A program made the translations under genes and the position numbers. Under the pieces are notes generated by a model. That model saw nothing but the letters and a program-made list of their open reading frames with translations. It made no database searches and was not told where the DNA came from. A stretch of 64,000 nucleotides of DNA from Pseudomonas viridiflava. Its GTDB lineage: Bacteria > Pseudomonadota > Gammaproteobacteria > Pseudomonadales > Pseudomonadaceae. This document shows, one piece after another, positions 36,162 to 44,605 of this stretch (the stretch's first letter is position 1; every line of letters starts with the position of its first letter). The DNA is taken from NCBI RefSeq assembly GCF_900590885.1, contig NZ_UUON01000050.1:716132-780131 (forward strand), given 5' to 3'.

Positions 36162-37136
36162 TCAGTCCGCACTGGCCTGCGGGCTCAACCAGCCGCGAAC
36201 CCGGCGATACAGCTGCTCCTGCTCGGCAGCGCTGTTGCCGGGCAAGGTCTTGAGCGACACCTGCTTATAACCATCATTCTTCGCACGCTTGGCGGTCTCG
36301 GCGCGCTCCTTGGCGTTTTTGCGCTCCTGGGCAGCGTCTTGATAGAAGACATCCGCCGTCGGCACTTTCAAGGTCGGCGCCAGTTGCTGCAGGTCCGGCG
36401 TGCGTGCCGCCGGTGTTTTACCGGCCACCATCACCAGTTTCTGCACTTGGGACGGCTGTTTCTCGCTCAGGTAACGCGCAGCCCACCAGGCCCCGGTGCC
36501 ATGGCCGAGCAGTACCACGCTGCGTGCGCTCTGGGTTTGGGCGAAGGCCACGGCGGCGTCGATGCGCGCAAAGATGCGTGAAGCATCGGTTTTATCCTGC
36601 TCGTCGGCGCCGGGAAGTACGGCCGGATCGGTGCCTTCAGCTTCGGCGCTGGCGGCCTGTTCGATCGGTTTGTCGGCGGTGGCCGCGTCTTTGCTGCTGG
36701 TGTCCACGGTGGCGGCGGGCGCTGGCGCGGCGCGCGGCGGCAGGGTGTCTACGCTGATATCCGGCAGCGACAGGCTGAGGGTGCCCCAATTGGCATCCGG
36801 CAATTTGCGCCGCAAGGGGCCGATTGCTTGCGGCCAGTCAGCATTTTCGCCGGCGCCTGGGACGATAATCACCACACCTTCGGGCTCGGCGCTGTTGGCC
36901 GGTTTCCACAGGGCGAGGAACGAGTCGCTGCCGGCCTGCAACTGTTGCTGTTCCTGTTGCGGGATTTTACGCTCCAGCGCGCTGGCTTCTTCCAGGCTGC
37001 GCTCGGGCAAGGGCTGGCGCTCTGCGGGTTTTTCGGCGGCCGGCGCGGGTGCGTCTGCGGCCTGCACAGAAAAGGCACTGGTAACCAGCAGTGACAGGCA
37101 CAATGCGGGCAGTGCCGAACGGTTTCGATGGGGCAT
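36162..37136 (-). CDS. DUF3530 family predicted periplasmic alpha/beta hydrolase-like protein
   Basis: A 324-residue protein with a signal peptide (about 1-26, ending SVQAADA) and a Pro/Ala-rich segment after it. It has an alpha/beta-hydrolase-like core: VVIIVPGAGENADWP, then VVLLGHGTGAWWAARYL, where the nucleophile-elbow serine is replaced by Thr in GHGTG. A second low-complexity Ala/Asp-rich insertion lies near residues 135-180. Loss of the nucleophilic serine makes enzymatic activity doubtful. Function unknown. It is divergent from the agtS-like kinase gene, 77 bases away. Confidence 0.85.
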   Translation of the reverse strand: MPHRNRSALPALCLSLLVTSAFSVQAADAPAPAAEKPAERQPLPERSLEEASALERKIPQQEQQQLQAGSDSFLALWKPANSAEPEGVVIIVPGAGENADWPQAIGPLRRKLPDANWGTLSLSLPDISVDTLPPRAAPAPAATVDTSSKDAATADKPIEQAASAEAEGTDPAVLPGADEQDKTDASRIFARIDAAVAFAQTQSARSVVLLGHGTGAWWAARYLSEKQPSQVQKLVMVAGKTPAARTPDLQQLAPTLKVPTADVFYQDAAQERKNAKERAETAKRAKNDGYKQVSLKTLPGNSAAEQEQLYRRVRGWLSPQASAD

Positions 37137-37213
37137 CGTTGATTTCCGGCCAGAAGTGATTCCAGCAGCCTAATGGGTTGGTCAGTATTTGTCAGTGATG
37201 TGAGACGTGGATC

Positions 37214-39208
37214 ATGGGTTTTCGCTGTCTGCTGGTTATCGGCTGTTTGTGTGTTGCCTTGATGGCAAATGCCGCTCCCACGCCCGCCGCACCGCAGGTG
37301 CAACTCACTGCGCAGCAACGTGAATGGTTGGCGGCGCACCCGGAGCTGCGGGTGGGCCTGGTGTTGCAGGCGCCCTACGCGCAATACGACCGGCGCCTGC
37401 AACGCTTGTCCGGGGCCAATGTGGAGTTGATGCAGTGGCTGACCAAGGCGCTGAATATCGACGTGACCTGGCGCAACTTTCCCAACCAGGAACAACTGGA
37501 GGCCGCCGTACGCGACGGCGAAGTGGATATCGCCCCCGGCCTGCAACAAACCCCGGCCGGTTTGCGCCTGTGGCTGTTCAGCGACCCCTATATGCGCGTG
37601 CCCCAGCACATCGTTGGTATCCGTGACGGCGGCGGGGCGGTGGAACTGGAAAAACTCGATGACCAATCCCGCGTCGCCGTGCGCATGCCCAGCGCCGTGG
37701 CCGATTATCTGCGCAGCACTTACCCGGCGCTCAACCTGCAAGGCGTGCCCATGGAGCGCCAGGCCTTGCAGTTGCTGGTCAGCCAGCAGGCGCGGTATGC
37801 CGTAGTGGATGAAGCGCAGTTGAGTCGGCTGTCCGGTGAGGCCGAGTTTGCCGGGCTGGCGGTGGTAGGCGATATCGGCCTGCCGCAACTGCTGCGGGTG
37901 GCCACGCGTCGCGAATGGCCGGAGCTGGCCAGCATCATGGAAAGCGCCTTGCGCGCCATCCCCGCCCGCGACCTGGACCAATTGCACAACCGCTGGCTGC
38001 AAGCCAAATACCCACGCCTGGCGGAATCCCCCGGTCTGTGGCAGAACCTCAGCCTGTTGCTGGGCCTGTTCCTGCTCGCGAGCCTGGCCATCGTGTTCTG
38101 GCAGCGCCGCCAGCAACGCGGGCTGGAACACGACCTGTTGGCCGCCCGCGAAGAAAGCGCGGCCCGCGCCGCCGGTGCCGAGGCGTTGCGGCTGACGCAG
38201 TTTTCTATCGACCAAAGCACCGTCGGCATTCTCTGGGTCAACTGGGACAGCCATGTGCGCTACGCCAACCGCGCGGCCGAAAGCATGCTCGGTTATGGCC
38301 CCGGCGCCTTGATCGAGCGCCCGCTGGTCGACCTCGACCCGACCCTGGACATGGACCGCTGGCTCAACCTGTGGAAACGCGCACGGGCCAGTGAAGACGG
38401 CCCGCAGAACTTTGCCACCGACTGCCGGCGCGCCGATGGCAGCATCCTGCCGACCAACGTGTCGTTGAGTTTTCTGCGCTTTGCCGAGGCCGAGTACCTG
38501 GTGGTCTACCTCAACGACGTCACCGAGCTGCGCCGCACCCTGGCCGCGTTGCTGCAAAGCGAGGCGCAACTGCGCGAGCTGTCGGCCCACCTGGAAACCG
38601 TGCGCGAAGAAGAGAAAGCGCGCATCGCCCGCGAGGTGCACGACGAACTCGGGCAGATGCTCACCGTGCTCAAGCTGGAAACCTCCATGTGCGAATTGGC
38701 CTACGCGCAGTTGGACCCCGGCCTGCACGAGCGCCTGAACAGCATGAAGCGCCTGATCGCCCAACTGTTCCAACTGGTGCGGGACGTCGCAACCGCCCTG
38801 CGCCCGCCAATTCTCGACGCCGGCATCGCCTCGGCCATCGAATGGCAGGCGCGGCGTTTTGAAGCGCGCACGCAAATCCCCTGCCTGGTGCAGGTTCCGG
38901 ATAACCTGCCGGCCCTGAGTGACGCCAAGGCCATCGGCCTGTTCCGTATCCTGCAGGAGGCGCTGACCAATGTGATGCGCCATGCCCAGGCGCATACTGT
39001 CGAGCTGACCCTGGTGGTAGAAGGCAACAACCTGCGGCTGACCATCAGCGACGACGGCACAGGTTTCGTCCAGCCCCAAGGCCGCCCGGTGTCGTTCGGC
39101 CTGGTGGGCATGCGCGAGCGGGTGCTGATCATGGGCGGGCAGTTGAGCCTGGAAAGTGAATTGGGCGAGGGCACCACCCTGAGTGTCACGGTGCCGCTGG
39201 ATGCATAA
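37214..39208 (+). CDS. agtS: AgtS-like sensor histidine kinase with periplasmic binding domain
   Basis: A 664-residue membrane kinase with a signal peptide (1-20), a periplasmic SBP_bac_3-type ligand domain (about 30-270), a membrane span (about 278-300), a PAS domain (about 330-450) and a NarL-type HisKA_3 kinase. The phospho-accepting His is in IAREVHDELGQ, and the ATPase boxes are LQEALTNVMRHAQA and ISDDGTGF. The adjacent regulator and ABC importer genes reproduce the P. aeruginosa agtSR-agtABCD arrangement, where AgtS senses 4-aminobutyrate and 5-aminovalerate. The symbol is by context and architecture; the ligand is inferred. Confidence 0.82.
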   Translation: MGFRCLLVIGCLCVALMANAAPTPAAPQVQLTAQQREWLAAHPELRVGLVLQAPYAQYDRRLQRLSGANVELMQWLTKALNIDVTWRNFPNQEQLEAAVRDGEVDIAPGLQQTPAGLRLWLFSDPYMRVPQHIVGIRDGGGAVELEKLDDQSRVAVRMPSAVADYLRSTYPALNLQGVPMERQALQLLVSQQARYAVVDEAQLSRLSGEAEFAGLAVVGDIGLPQLLRVATRREWPELASIMESALRAIPARDLDQLHNRWLQAKYPRLAESPGLWQNLSLLLGLFLLASLAIVFWQRRQQRGLEHDLLAAREESAARAAGAEALRLTQFSIDQSTVGILWVNWDSHVRYANRAAESMLGYGPGALIERPLVDLDPTLDMDRWLNLWKRARASEDGPQNFATDCRRADGSILPTNVSLSFLRFAEAEYLVVYLNDVTELRRTLAALLQSEAQLRELSAHLETVREEEKARIAREVHDELGQMLTVLKLETSMCELAYAQLDPGLHERLNSMKRLIAQLFQLVRDVATALRPPILDAGIASAIEWQARRFEARTQIPCLVQVPDNLPALSDAKAIGLFRILQEALTNVMRHAQAHTVELTLVVEGNNLRLTISDDGTGFVQPQGRPVSFGLVGMRERVLIMGGQLSLESELGEGTTLSVTVPLDA

Positions 39209-39226
39209 CGATAAGAGGAAGCCCTT

Positions 39227-39856
39227 GTGATTCGCGTACTGGTAGCCGAAGACCACACCATCGTTCGAGAAGGCATCAAGCAATTGATCGGCCTGGCCAA
39301 AGACCTGCTGGTGGTGGGCGAGGCCAGCAATGGCGAGCAGTTGCTCGAGACCCTACGCCATGTGCCGTGCGAGGTGGTGTTGCTGGATATCTCGATGCCC
39401 GGCGTCAACGGCCTGGAAGCGATTGCGCGGATCCGCGCGTTGAACAACCCGCCGGCGATCCTGGTGTTGTCGATGCACGATGAAGCGCAAATGGCCGCGC
39501 GCGCCCTGAAGGTTGGCGCGGCCGGCTATGCGACCAAGGACAGCGACCCTGCGCTGTTGCTTACGGCGATCCGCAAAGTCGCGGCCGGTGGGCGCTATAT
39601 CGACCCTGACCTGGCCGACCGCATGGTCTTCGAAGTCGGCCTGACCGATGCGCGGCCGCTGCACTCATTACTGTCTGAACGCGAGTTCTCGGTGTTCGAA
39701 CGCCTGGCTCAGGGCGCCAACGTCAATGACATCGCCCAGCAACTGGCCCTGAGCAGCAAGACCATCAGCACCCACAAGGCGCGGCTGATGCAAAAGCTCA
39801 ATATCACCTCGCTGGCGGAGCTGGTGAAGTACGCCATGGAACACAAGCTGTTGTGA
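39227..39856 (+). CDS. agtR: AgtR-like NarL/LuxR-family response regulator
   Basis: A 209-residue response regulator with a receiver domain (acidic pair in AEDHTIVREG, phospho-Asp in VVLLDISMPGVNG, Lys in YATKDSD) and a LuxR-type DNA-binding domain (LSEREFSVFERLAQGANVNDI). The start is GTG 39227, after GAGGAAGCC, 18 bases past the kinase gene, so both are in one operon. It likely activates the agt transporter operon next to it; a perfect palindrome lies between them. Confidence 0.85.
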   Translation: MIRVLVAEDHTIVREGIKQLIGLAKDLLVVGEASNGEQLLETLRHVPCEVVLLDISMPGVNGLEAIARIRALNNPPAILVLSMHDEAQMAARALKVGAAGYATKDSDPALLLTAIRKVAAGGRYIDPDLADRMVFEVGLTDARPLHSLLSEREFSVFERLAQGANVNDIAQQLALSSKTISTHKARLMQKLNITSLAELVKYAMEHKLL

Positions 39857-39942
39857 CTACATGCCTGTTTGCGACCCCTGTTAAACCGCGCTGACGCCAT
39901 TCCCGGCGCCTGGCGCCGTGACACTGTTCCATCCCCGCCATT

Positions 39943-39964
39943 CGTGTAGGGCAATCCCTACACG
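39943..39964. promoter_or_regulatory. Perfect 9-bp inverted repeat upstream of agtA, candidate AgtR operator
   Basis: CGTGTAGGG and CCCTACACG flank a CAAT spacer. The palindrome lies 87 bases after agtR and 107 bases before agtA. It lacks a U-tract, so it is unlikely to be a terminator. NarL-type regulators bind short inverted repeats, so it is a good candidate site; this is inference. Confidence 0.5.
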
Positions 39965-40070
39965 CAACCTTCCATCCGGCTGATGCAATTCTCTCCTGGC
40001 CCCCGATTTCCGGGGCCTCGCACCTGGACTACGCTTGTGCCACAGCAGTCCAAAATACAAAGGTGCGGGT

Positions 40071-41183
40071 ATGAGCGAGGTGGATTCAAATGATGTGCTG
40101 GTCAGCTTTCGTGGCGTGCAAAAGAGCTACGACGGCGAGAACCTGATCGTCAAAGACCTCAACCTGGAGATTCGCAAGGGCGAGTTCCTGACCCTGCTCG
40201 GGCCTTCCGGTTCGGGCAAGACCACCAGCCTGATGATGCTCGCCGGCTTTGAAACGCCGACCGCCGGGGAAATCCAGCTGGCCGGGCGTTCGATCAACAA
40301 CGTGCCACCGCACAAGCGCGACATCGGCATGGTGTTCCAGAACTACGCGTTGTTCCCGCACATGACCGTCGCCGAGAACCTGGCGTTTCCGCTGTCGGTG
40401 CGTGGCTTGAGCAAGACCGACATCAGCGAGCGGGTCAAACGCGTGCTGAGCATGGTCCAGCTCGACGCCTTCGCCCAGCGCTACCCGGCGCAACTCTCCG
40501 GCGGCCAGCAACAGCGTGTGGCCCTGGCCCGCGCGCTGGTGTTCGAGCCGCAGCTGGTGCTGATGGACGAACCCCTCGGCGCCCTCGACAAGCAACTGCG
40601 CGAACACATGCAGATGGAGATCAAGCACCTGCACCAGCGCCTGGGCGTGACCGTGGTGTACGTGACCCACGACCAGGGCGAAGCGCTGACCATGTCTGAC
40701 CGTGTGGCGGTGTTCCATCAGGGCGAGATCCAGCAGATCGCCGCGCCGCGCACCCTGTATGAAGAGCCGAAGAATACCTTTGTCGCCAACTTTATCGGCG
40801 AGAACAACCGCCTCAATGGCCGCCTGCACAGCCATACCGGCGACCGTTGCGTGGTCGAGTTGGCGCGCGGTGAGAAGGTCGAGGCGCTGGCGGTGAACGT
40901 CGGCCAGGTCGGCGGCCCGGTGACCTTGTCGGTGCGCCCGGAGCGCGTGAGCCTCAATGGCTCCAGCGAAAGCTGCGTCAACCGCTTCTCCGGGCGGGTG
41001 GCGGAATTCATCTACCTGGGCGACCACGTGCGTGTGCGCCTGGAAGTCTGCGGCAAGGCCGACTTTTTTGTGAAACAACCGATTGCCGAGCTGGACCCGG
41101 CCCTGGCGGTCGGCGACGTGGTACCGATTGGCTGGCAAGTCGAGCACGTTCGCGCACTCGACCCACTTCTAGAGGCGAATTGA
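40071..41183 (+). CDS. agtA: AgtA-like ABC transporter ATPase (PotA family)
   Basis: This is the ATPase subunit of a polyamine/amino-acid-type importer, 370 residues from ATG 40071 (MSEVDSNDVLVSFRGVQKSY). It shows Walker A GPSGSGKTTS, the Q-loop FQNYALFPHMTV, signature LSGGQQQRVALARAL, Walker B LVLMDEPLGALD, the H-loop THDQGEALT and a C-terminal TOBE domain. It is first in a four-gene importer operon next to the agtSR-like pair. In P. aeruginosa the equivalent system takes up 4-aminobutyrate and 5-aminovalerate; a polyamine substrate is the alternative. Confidence 0.85.
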   Translation: MSEVDSNDVLVSFRGVQKSYDGENLIVKDLNLEIRKGEFLTLLGPSGSGKTTSLMMLAGFETPTAGEIQLAGRSINNVPPHKRDIGMVFQNYALFPHMTVAENLAFPLSVRGLSKTDISERVKRVLSMVQLDAFAQRYPAQLSGGQQQRVALARALVFEPQLVLMDEPLGALDKQLREHMQMEIKHLHQRLGVTVVYVTHDQGEALTMSDRVAVFHQGEIQQIAAPRTLYEEPKNTFVANFIGENNRLNGRLHSHTGDRCVVELARGEKVEALAVNVGQVGGPVTLSVRPERVSLNGSSESCVNRFSGRVAEFIYLGDHVRVRLEVCGKADFFVKQPIAELDPALAVGDVVPIGWQVEHVRALDPLLEAN

Positions 41184-41227
41184 TCGCCCCCATGGCTTCA
41201 CCAACCCTGCACGTGGAGAGAACAACA

Positions 41228-42268
41228 ATGTTGAGTTCCTTGAAGTATTCCGTTCTGGCATTGAGCTTGATGGGCGCGACACACGCCATGGCCGGCCCGG
41301 ACCTGACGGTCGTGTCCTTCGGCGGCGCGAACAAGGCGGCCCAGGTCAAGGCCTTCTATGCACCGTGGGAAAGCGCGGGCAACGGCAAGATCGTCGCCGG
41401 CGAGTACAACGGCGAGATGGCCAAGGTCAAAGCCATGGTCGACACCAAGAGCGTGTCCTGGGACCTGGTGGAAGTGGAATCGCCAGAACTGTCCCGTGGC
41501 TGCGACGAAGACATGTTCGAGCCGCTGGACCCGAAATTGTTCGGCAACAGCGGCGATTACGTCAAAGGCGCGATCCAGCCGTGCGGCGTGGGCTTCTTTG
41601 TGTGGTCGACCGTGCTGGCCTACAACGCTGACAAGCTGACCAGCGCACCGACCAGCTGGGCGGATTTCTGGGACACCAAGAAATTCCCGGGCAAGCGCGG
41701 CCTGCGCAAGGGCGCCAAGTACACCCTGGAATTCGCACTGATGGCCGACGGCGTCGCGCCCAAGGACGTCTACAAAGTGCTGGCCGGCAAAGATGGCCAG
41801 GACCGTGCGTTCAAGAAACTCGACGAACTCAAGCCGTCGATCCAGTGGTGGGAAGCCGGCGCACAGCCGCCGCAGTACCTCGCTTCGGGTGACGTAGTGA
41901 TGAGCTCGGCCTACAACGGCCGTATTGCGGCCGTGCAGAAAGAAAGCAACCTGAAAGTGGTGTGGAACGGCGGCATCTACGACTTCGACGCGTGGGCGAT
42001 TCCAAAAGGCCTGGCCAAGGATCGCGCTGAAGCGGCGAAGAAATTCATCGCCTTCTCGGTGCAGCCGCAGCAGCAGAAGACCTACTCGGAAAACATCGCC
42101 TACGGCCCGGCCAACACCCAGGCCGTACCGTTGCTGGCCAAGGACATCCTCAAGGACATGCCGACCACCCCGGAAAACATCGCCAACCAGGTGCAGATCG
42201 ATGTGAGTTTCTGGGCGGATAACGGTGAGCAGCTGGAGCAGCGTTTCAACTCGTGGGCTGCTAAATAA
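41228..42268 (+). CDS. agtB: AgtB-like periplasmic substrate-binding protein
   Basis: A 346-residue PotD/SBP_bac_8-type binding protein. The start is ATG 41228, with GGAGAG upstream, giving a signal peptide MLSSLKYSVLALSLMGATHA cleaved around AMAG. The mature protein begins DLTVVSFGGANKAAQVKAF, and AYNGRIAAVQKESNLKVVWNGG lies in the second lobe. It should deliver the ligand to the AgtC/AgtD permeases. Between its stop and agtC lies a REPIN, a placement that often protects the upstream message and raises binding protein over permease. Confidence 0.85.
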   Translation: MLSSLKYSVLALSLMGATHAMAGPDLTVVSFGGANKAAQVKAFYAPWESAGNGKIVAGEYNGEMAKVKAMVDTKSVSWDLVEVESPELSRGCDEDMFEPLDPKLFGNSGDYVKGAIQPCGVGFFVWSTVLAYNADKLTSAPTSWADFWDTKKFPGKRGLRKGAKYTLEFALMADGVAPKDVYKVLAGKDGQDRAFKKLDELKPSIQWWEAGAQPPQYLASGDVVMSSAYNGRIAAVQKESNLKVVWNGGIYDFDAWAIPKGLAKDRAEAAKKFIAFSVQPQQQKTYSENIAYGPANTQAVPLLAKDILKDMPTTPENIANQVQIDVSFWADNGEQLEQRFNSWAAK

Positions 42269-42282
42269 CACCGCCTAACCCT

Positions 42283-42372
42283 TGTGGGAGGGGGCTTGCC
42301 CCCGATTGCAGTGGGTCAGTTGATACATGACTTGACTGAACCACCGCCATCGGGGGCAAGCCCCCTCCCACA
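42283..42372. repeat. REPIN inside the agt operon
   Basis: The two arms are the same REP type as at 36044-36132 (core GGGAGGGGGCTTGCCCCCGA) in inverted orientation, with a different middle. It occupies most of the 140 bases between the binding-protein and first permease genes. Confidence 0.93.
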
Positions 42373-42408
42373 GGGGTGTGCATTCACTTTCACGATCCGG
42401 AGTTTGCC

Positions 42409-43635
42409 ATGGCCATCGCCATCCCCACCCTCAAGCAGCGCCTGGCGCGTGCCGAGCGGCTCAACCGCTGGAAGGCCCAGGCCTTGATTGCGCCGTTGGT
42501 GCTGTTTTTGCTGCTGGTGTTCCTGGTGCCTATCGTCGCGCTGCTGTTCAAGAGCGTCGGCAACCCGGAAGTGGTCGGCGGCTTGCCGCGTACCGTGGTG
42601 GCGGTGACCGCCTGGGATGGCCGTGGCCTGCCGGGCGAGCCGGTGTACCAGGCGCTCAGTGAAGACCTGGGCGAGGCACGCGCCAACCAGACCCTGGGTG
42701 ACCTGTCCAAACGCTTGAATATGGAACTGGCCGGCTACCGCAGCCTGCTGACCAAAACCGCGCGGGCGCTGCCGTTCAGCGAAACGCCTGCCTCCTATAA
42801 AGAAGCGTTGGAAAACCTTGATGAACGCTGGGGCGACCCGGCGTACTGGCAGGCGATCCGGCGCAATACCAGCACCCTCACGCCGTTCTACCTGCTGGCG
42901 GCCGTCGATCACCGCATCGACGACCTAGGCGAAGTGGCCCCGGCCACCCCCGACCAGGCGATCTACCTGGATATTTTCGCCCGCACCTTCTGGATGGGCC
43001 TGGTGATCACCGTCATCTGCCTGGTGCTGGCCTACCCGTTGGCGTACCTGCTGGCCAACCTGCCGGCGCGTAAAAGCAACTTGCTGATGATCCTGGTGCT
43101 GCTGCCGTTCTGGACTTCGATCCTGGTGCGCGTGGCGGCGTGGATCGTGTTGCTGCAGTCCGGCGGGTTGATCAACAGCGCGTTGATGGCCACGGGCCTG
43201 ATCGACAAGCCGCTGGAGTTGGTGTTCAACCGCACCGGTGTGTACATCTCGATGGTGCACATTCTGCTGCCGTTCATGATTCTGCCGATCTACAGCGTGA
43301 TGAAGGGCATTTCGCCGACCTACATGCGCGCGGCGATTTCCCTCGGCTGCCACCCGTTCGCGAGCTTCTGGCGCGTGTACTTCCCGCAGACCTATGCCGG
43401 TGTGGGCGCCGGTTGCCTGCTGGTGTTCATCCTGGCGATTGGTTACTACATCACCCCGGCGCTGCTGGGCAGCCCGAACGACCAGATGGTCAGCTACTTC
43501 GTGGCGTTTTACACCAACACCAGCATCAACTGGGGCATGGCCACGGCCTTGGGCGGCTTGCTGCTGCTGGCGACCGTGGTGCTGTACCTGATCTACAACC
43601 GGCTGGTGGGCGCCAGCCGCCTGCGCCTGAGCTAA
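42409..43635 (+). CDS. agtC: AgtC-like ABC transporter permease (PotB type)
   Basis: A 408-residue inner-membrane permease starting at ATG 42409, with CGGAG upstream. The first membrane span (about 25-47) is followed by an unusually long periplasmic segment (about 50-185, rich in charged residues) before the remaining five spans. The cytoplasmic EAA-like loop reads MRAAISLGCHPFASFWRVYF. The long first loop makes it over 100 residues longer than typical PotB proteins; similar long forms occur in this transporter subfamily. It pairs with AgtD. Confidence 0.84.
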   Translation: MAIAIPTLKQRLARAERLNRWKAQALIAPLVLFLLLVFLVPIVALLFKSVGNPEVVGGLPRTVVAVTAWDGRGLPGEPVYQALSEDLGEARANQTLGDLSKRLNMELAGYRSLLTKTARALPFSETPASYKEALENLDERWGDPAYWQAIRRNTSTLTPFYLLAAVDHRIDDLGEVAPATPDQAIYLDIFARTFWMGLVITVICLVLAYPLAYLLANLPARKSNLLMILVLLPFWTSILVRVAAWIVLLQSGGLINSALMATGLIDKPLELVFNRTGVYISMVHILLPFMILPIYSVMKGISPTYMRAAISLGCHPFASFWRVYFPQTYAGVGAGCLLVFILAIGYYITPALLGSPNDQMVSYFVAFYTNTSINWGMATALGGLLLLATVVLYLIYNRLVGASRLRLS

Positions 43636-43647
43636 GGAGACCTTGCG

Positions 43648-44472
43648 ATGCTGAGCCCTTATATGTCACCGGTGGAACGGCTGTGGTTCTACAGCTTGCG
43701 GATTCTGTGCGGCTTGATCCTGCTGTTCCTGATCTTGCCGGTGCTGGTGATCATTCCGCTGTCGTTCAACAGCGGCAGTTTCCTGGTGTACCCGTTGCAG
43801 GGCTTTTCGCTGCATTGGTACCAGGACTTCTTCGCCTCGGCCGAATGGATGCGCGCGCTGAAGAACAGCATCATCGTCGCCCCGGCCGCCACGCTGCTGG
43901 CCATGGTTTTCGGCACCCTGGCGGCCATCGGCCTGACTCGCGGCAACTTCCCCGGCAAGGCGCTGGTGATGGCCCTGGTGATTTCGCCGATGGTGGTGCC
44001 GGTGGTGATCATCGGTGTGGCCAGTTACCTGTTTTTCGCGCCATTGGGCCTGGGCAACAGCTTCTTTTCGCTGATCGTGGTGCATGCGGTGCTGGGTGTG
44101 CCGTTTGTGATCATCACCGTGTCGGCGACGTTGCAGGGGTTTAACCATAACCTGGTGCGGGCGGCTGCCAGTTTGGGGGCGTCGCCGTTGACGGCGTTTC
44201 GCCGGGTGACCTTGCCGCTGATTGCACCGGGGGTGATTTCCGGGGCGCTGTTTGCCTTTGCCACCTCGTTCGATGAGGTGGTGGTGACGCTGTTCCTCGC
44301 CGGGCCGGAGCAGGCAACCTTGCCACGGCAGATGTTCAGCGGTATTCGCGAGAACCTTAGCCCGACGATTGCGGCGGCGGCGACCTTGCTGATTGCGTTC
44401 TCGGTGCTGTTGTTGCTGACCCTGGAGTGGCTGCGTGGGCGCAGCGAGAAGCTGCGTACTGCTCAAGTCTAA
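43648..44472 (+). CDS. agtD: AgtD-like ABC transporter permease (PotC type)
   Basis: A 274-residue permease with about six membrane spans. The EAA loop is VRAAASLGASPLTAFRRVTL. It starts 12 bases after agtC, with AAGGAG upstream, and closes the transporter operon. A solitary half REP lies 20 bases after the stop. Confidence 0.85.
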   Translation: MLSPYMSPVERLWFYSLRILCGLILLFLILPVLVIIPLSFNSGSFLVYPLQGFSLHWYQDFFASAEWMRALKNSIIVAPAATLLAMVFGTLAAIGLTRGNFPGKALVMALVISPMVVPVVIIGVASYLFFAPLGLGNSFFSLIVVHAVLGVPFVIITVSATLQGFNHNLVRAAASLGASPLTAFRRVTLPLIAPGVISGALFAFATSFDEVVVTLFLAGPEQATLPRQMFSGIRENLSPTIAAAATLLIAFSVLLLLTLEWLRGRSEKLRTAQV

Positions 44473-44492
44473 AAACCTGATGCAGATTTAAA

Positions 44493-44506
44493 TGTGGGAG
44501 GGGGCT
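44493..44506. repeat. Truncated single REP element after agtD
   Basis: TGTGGGAGGGGGCT matches the first half of the REP core seen at 36044 and 42283, then breaks off into unrelated sequence. It has no palindromic partner, so it looks like a decayed copy. Confidence 0.7.
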
Positions 44507-44605
44507 CAGTTGAGTTTGAAATCACCATTCAAGCCCTGAATGCTAGGCAACCCAAAATCCCCAGCTACTCTTGTGCCAGCCCATTCCTAATAAGAGGCCG
44601 CGCAC

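Noticed and set aside
36869..39283. An 804-codon open frame on the minus strand opposite the agtS-like kinase
   Set aside because: The kinase on the plus strand has complete domains and motifs. The opposite frame shows no recognisable domain and runs into the end of the DUF3530 gene.
40021..40060. Possible sigma-54 promoter (TGG...TTGTGC) upstream of agtA
   Set aside because: The GG and GC dinucleotides are 11 bases apart instead of 10, and no enhancer-binding regulator is encoded nearby.
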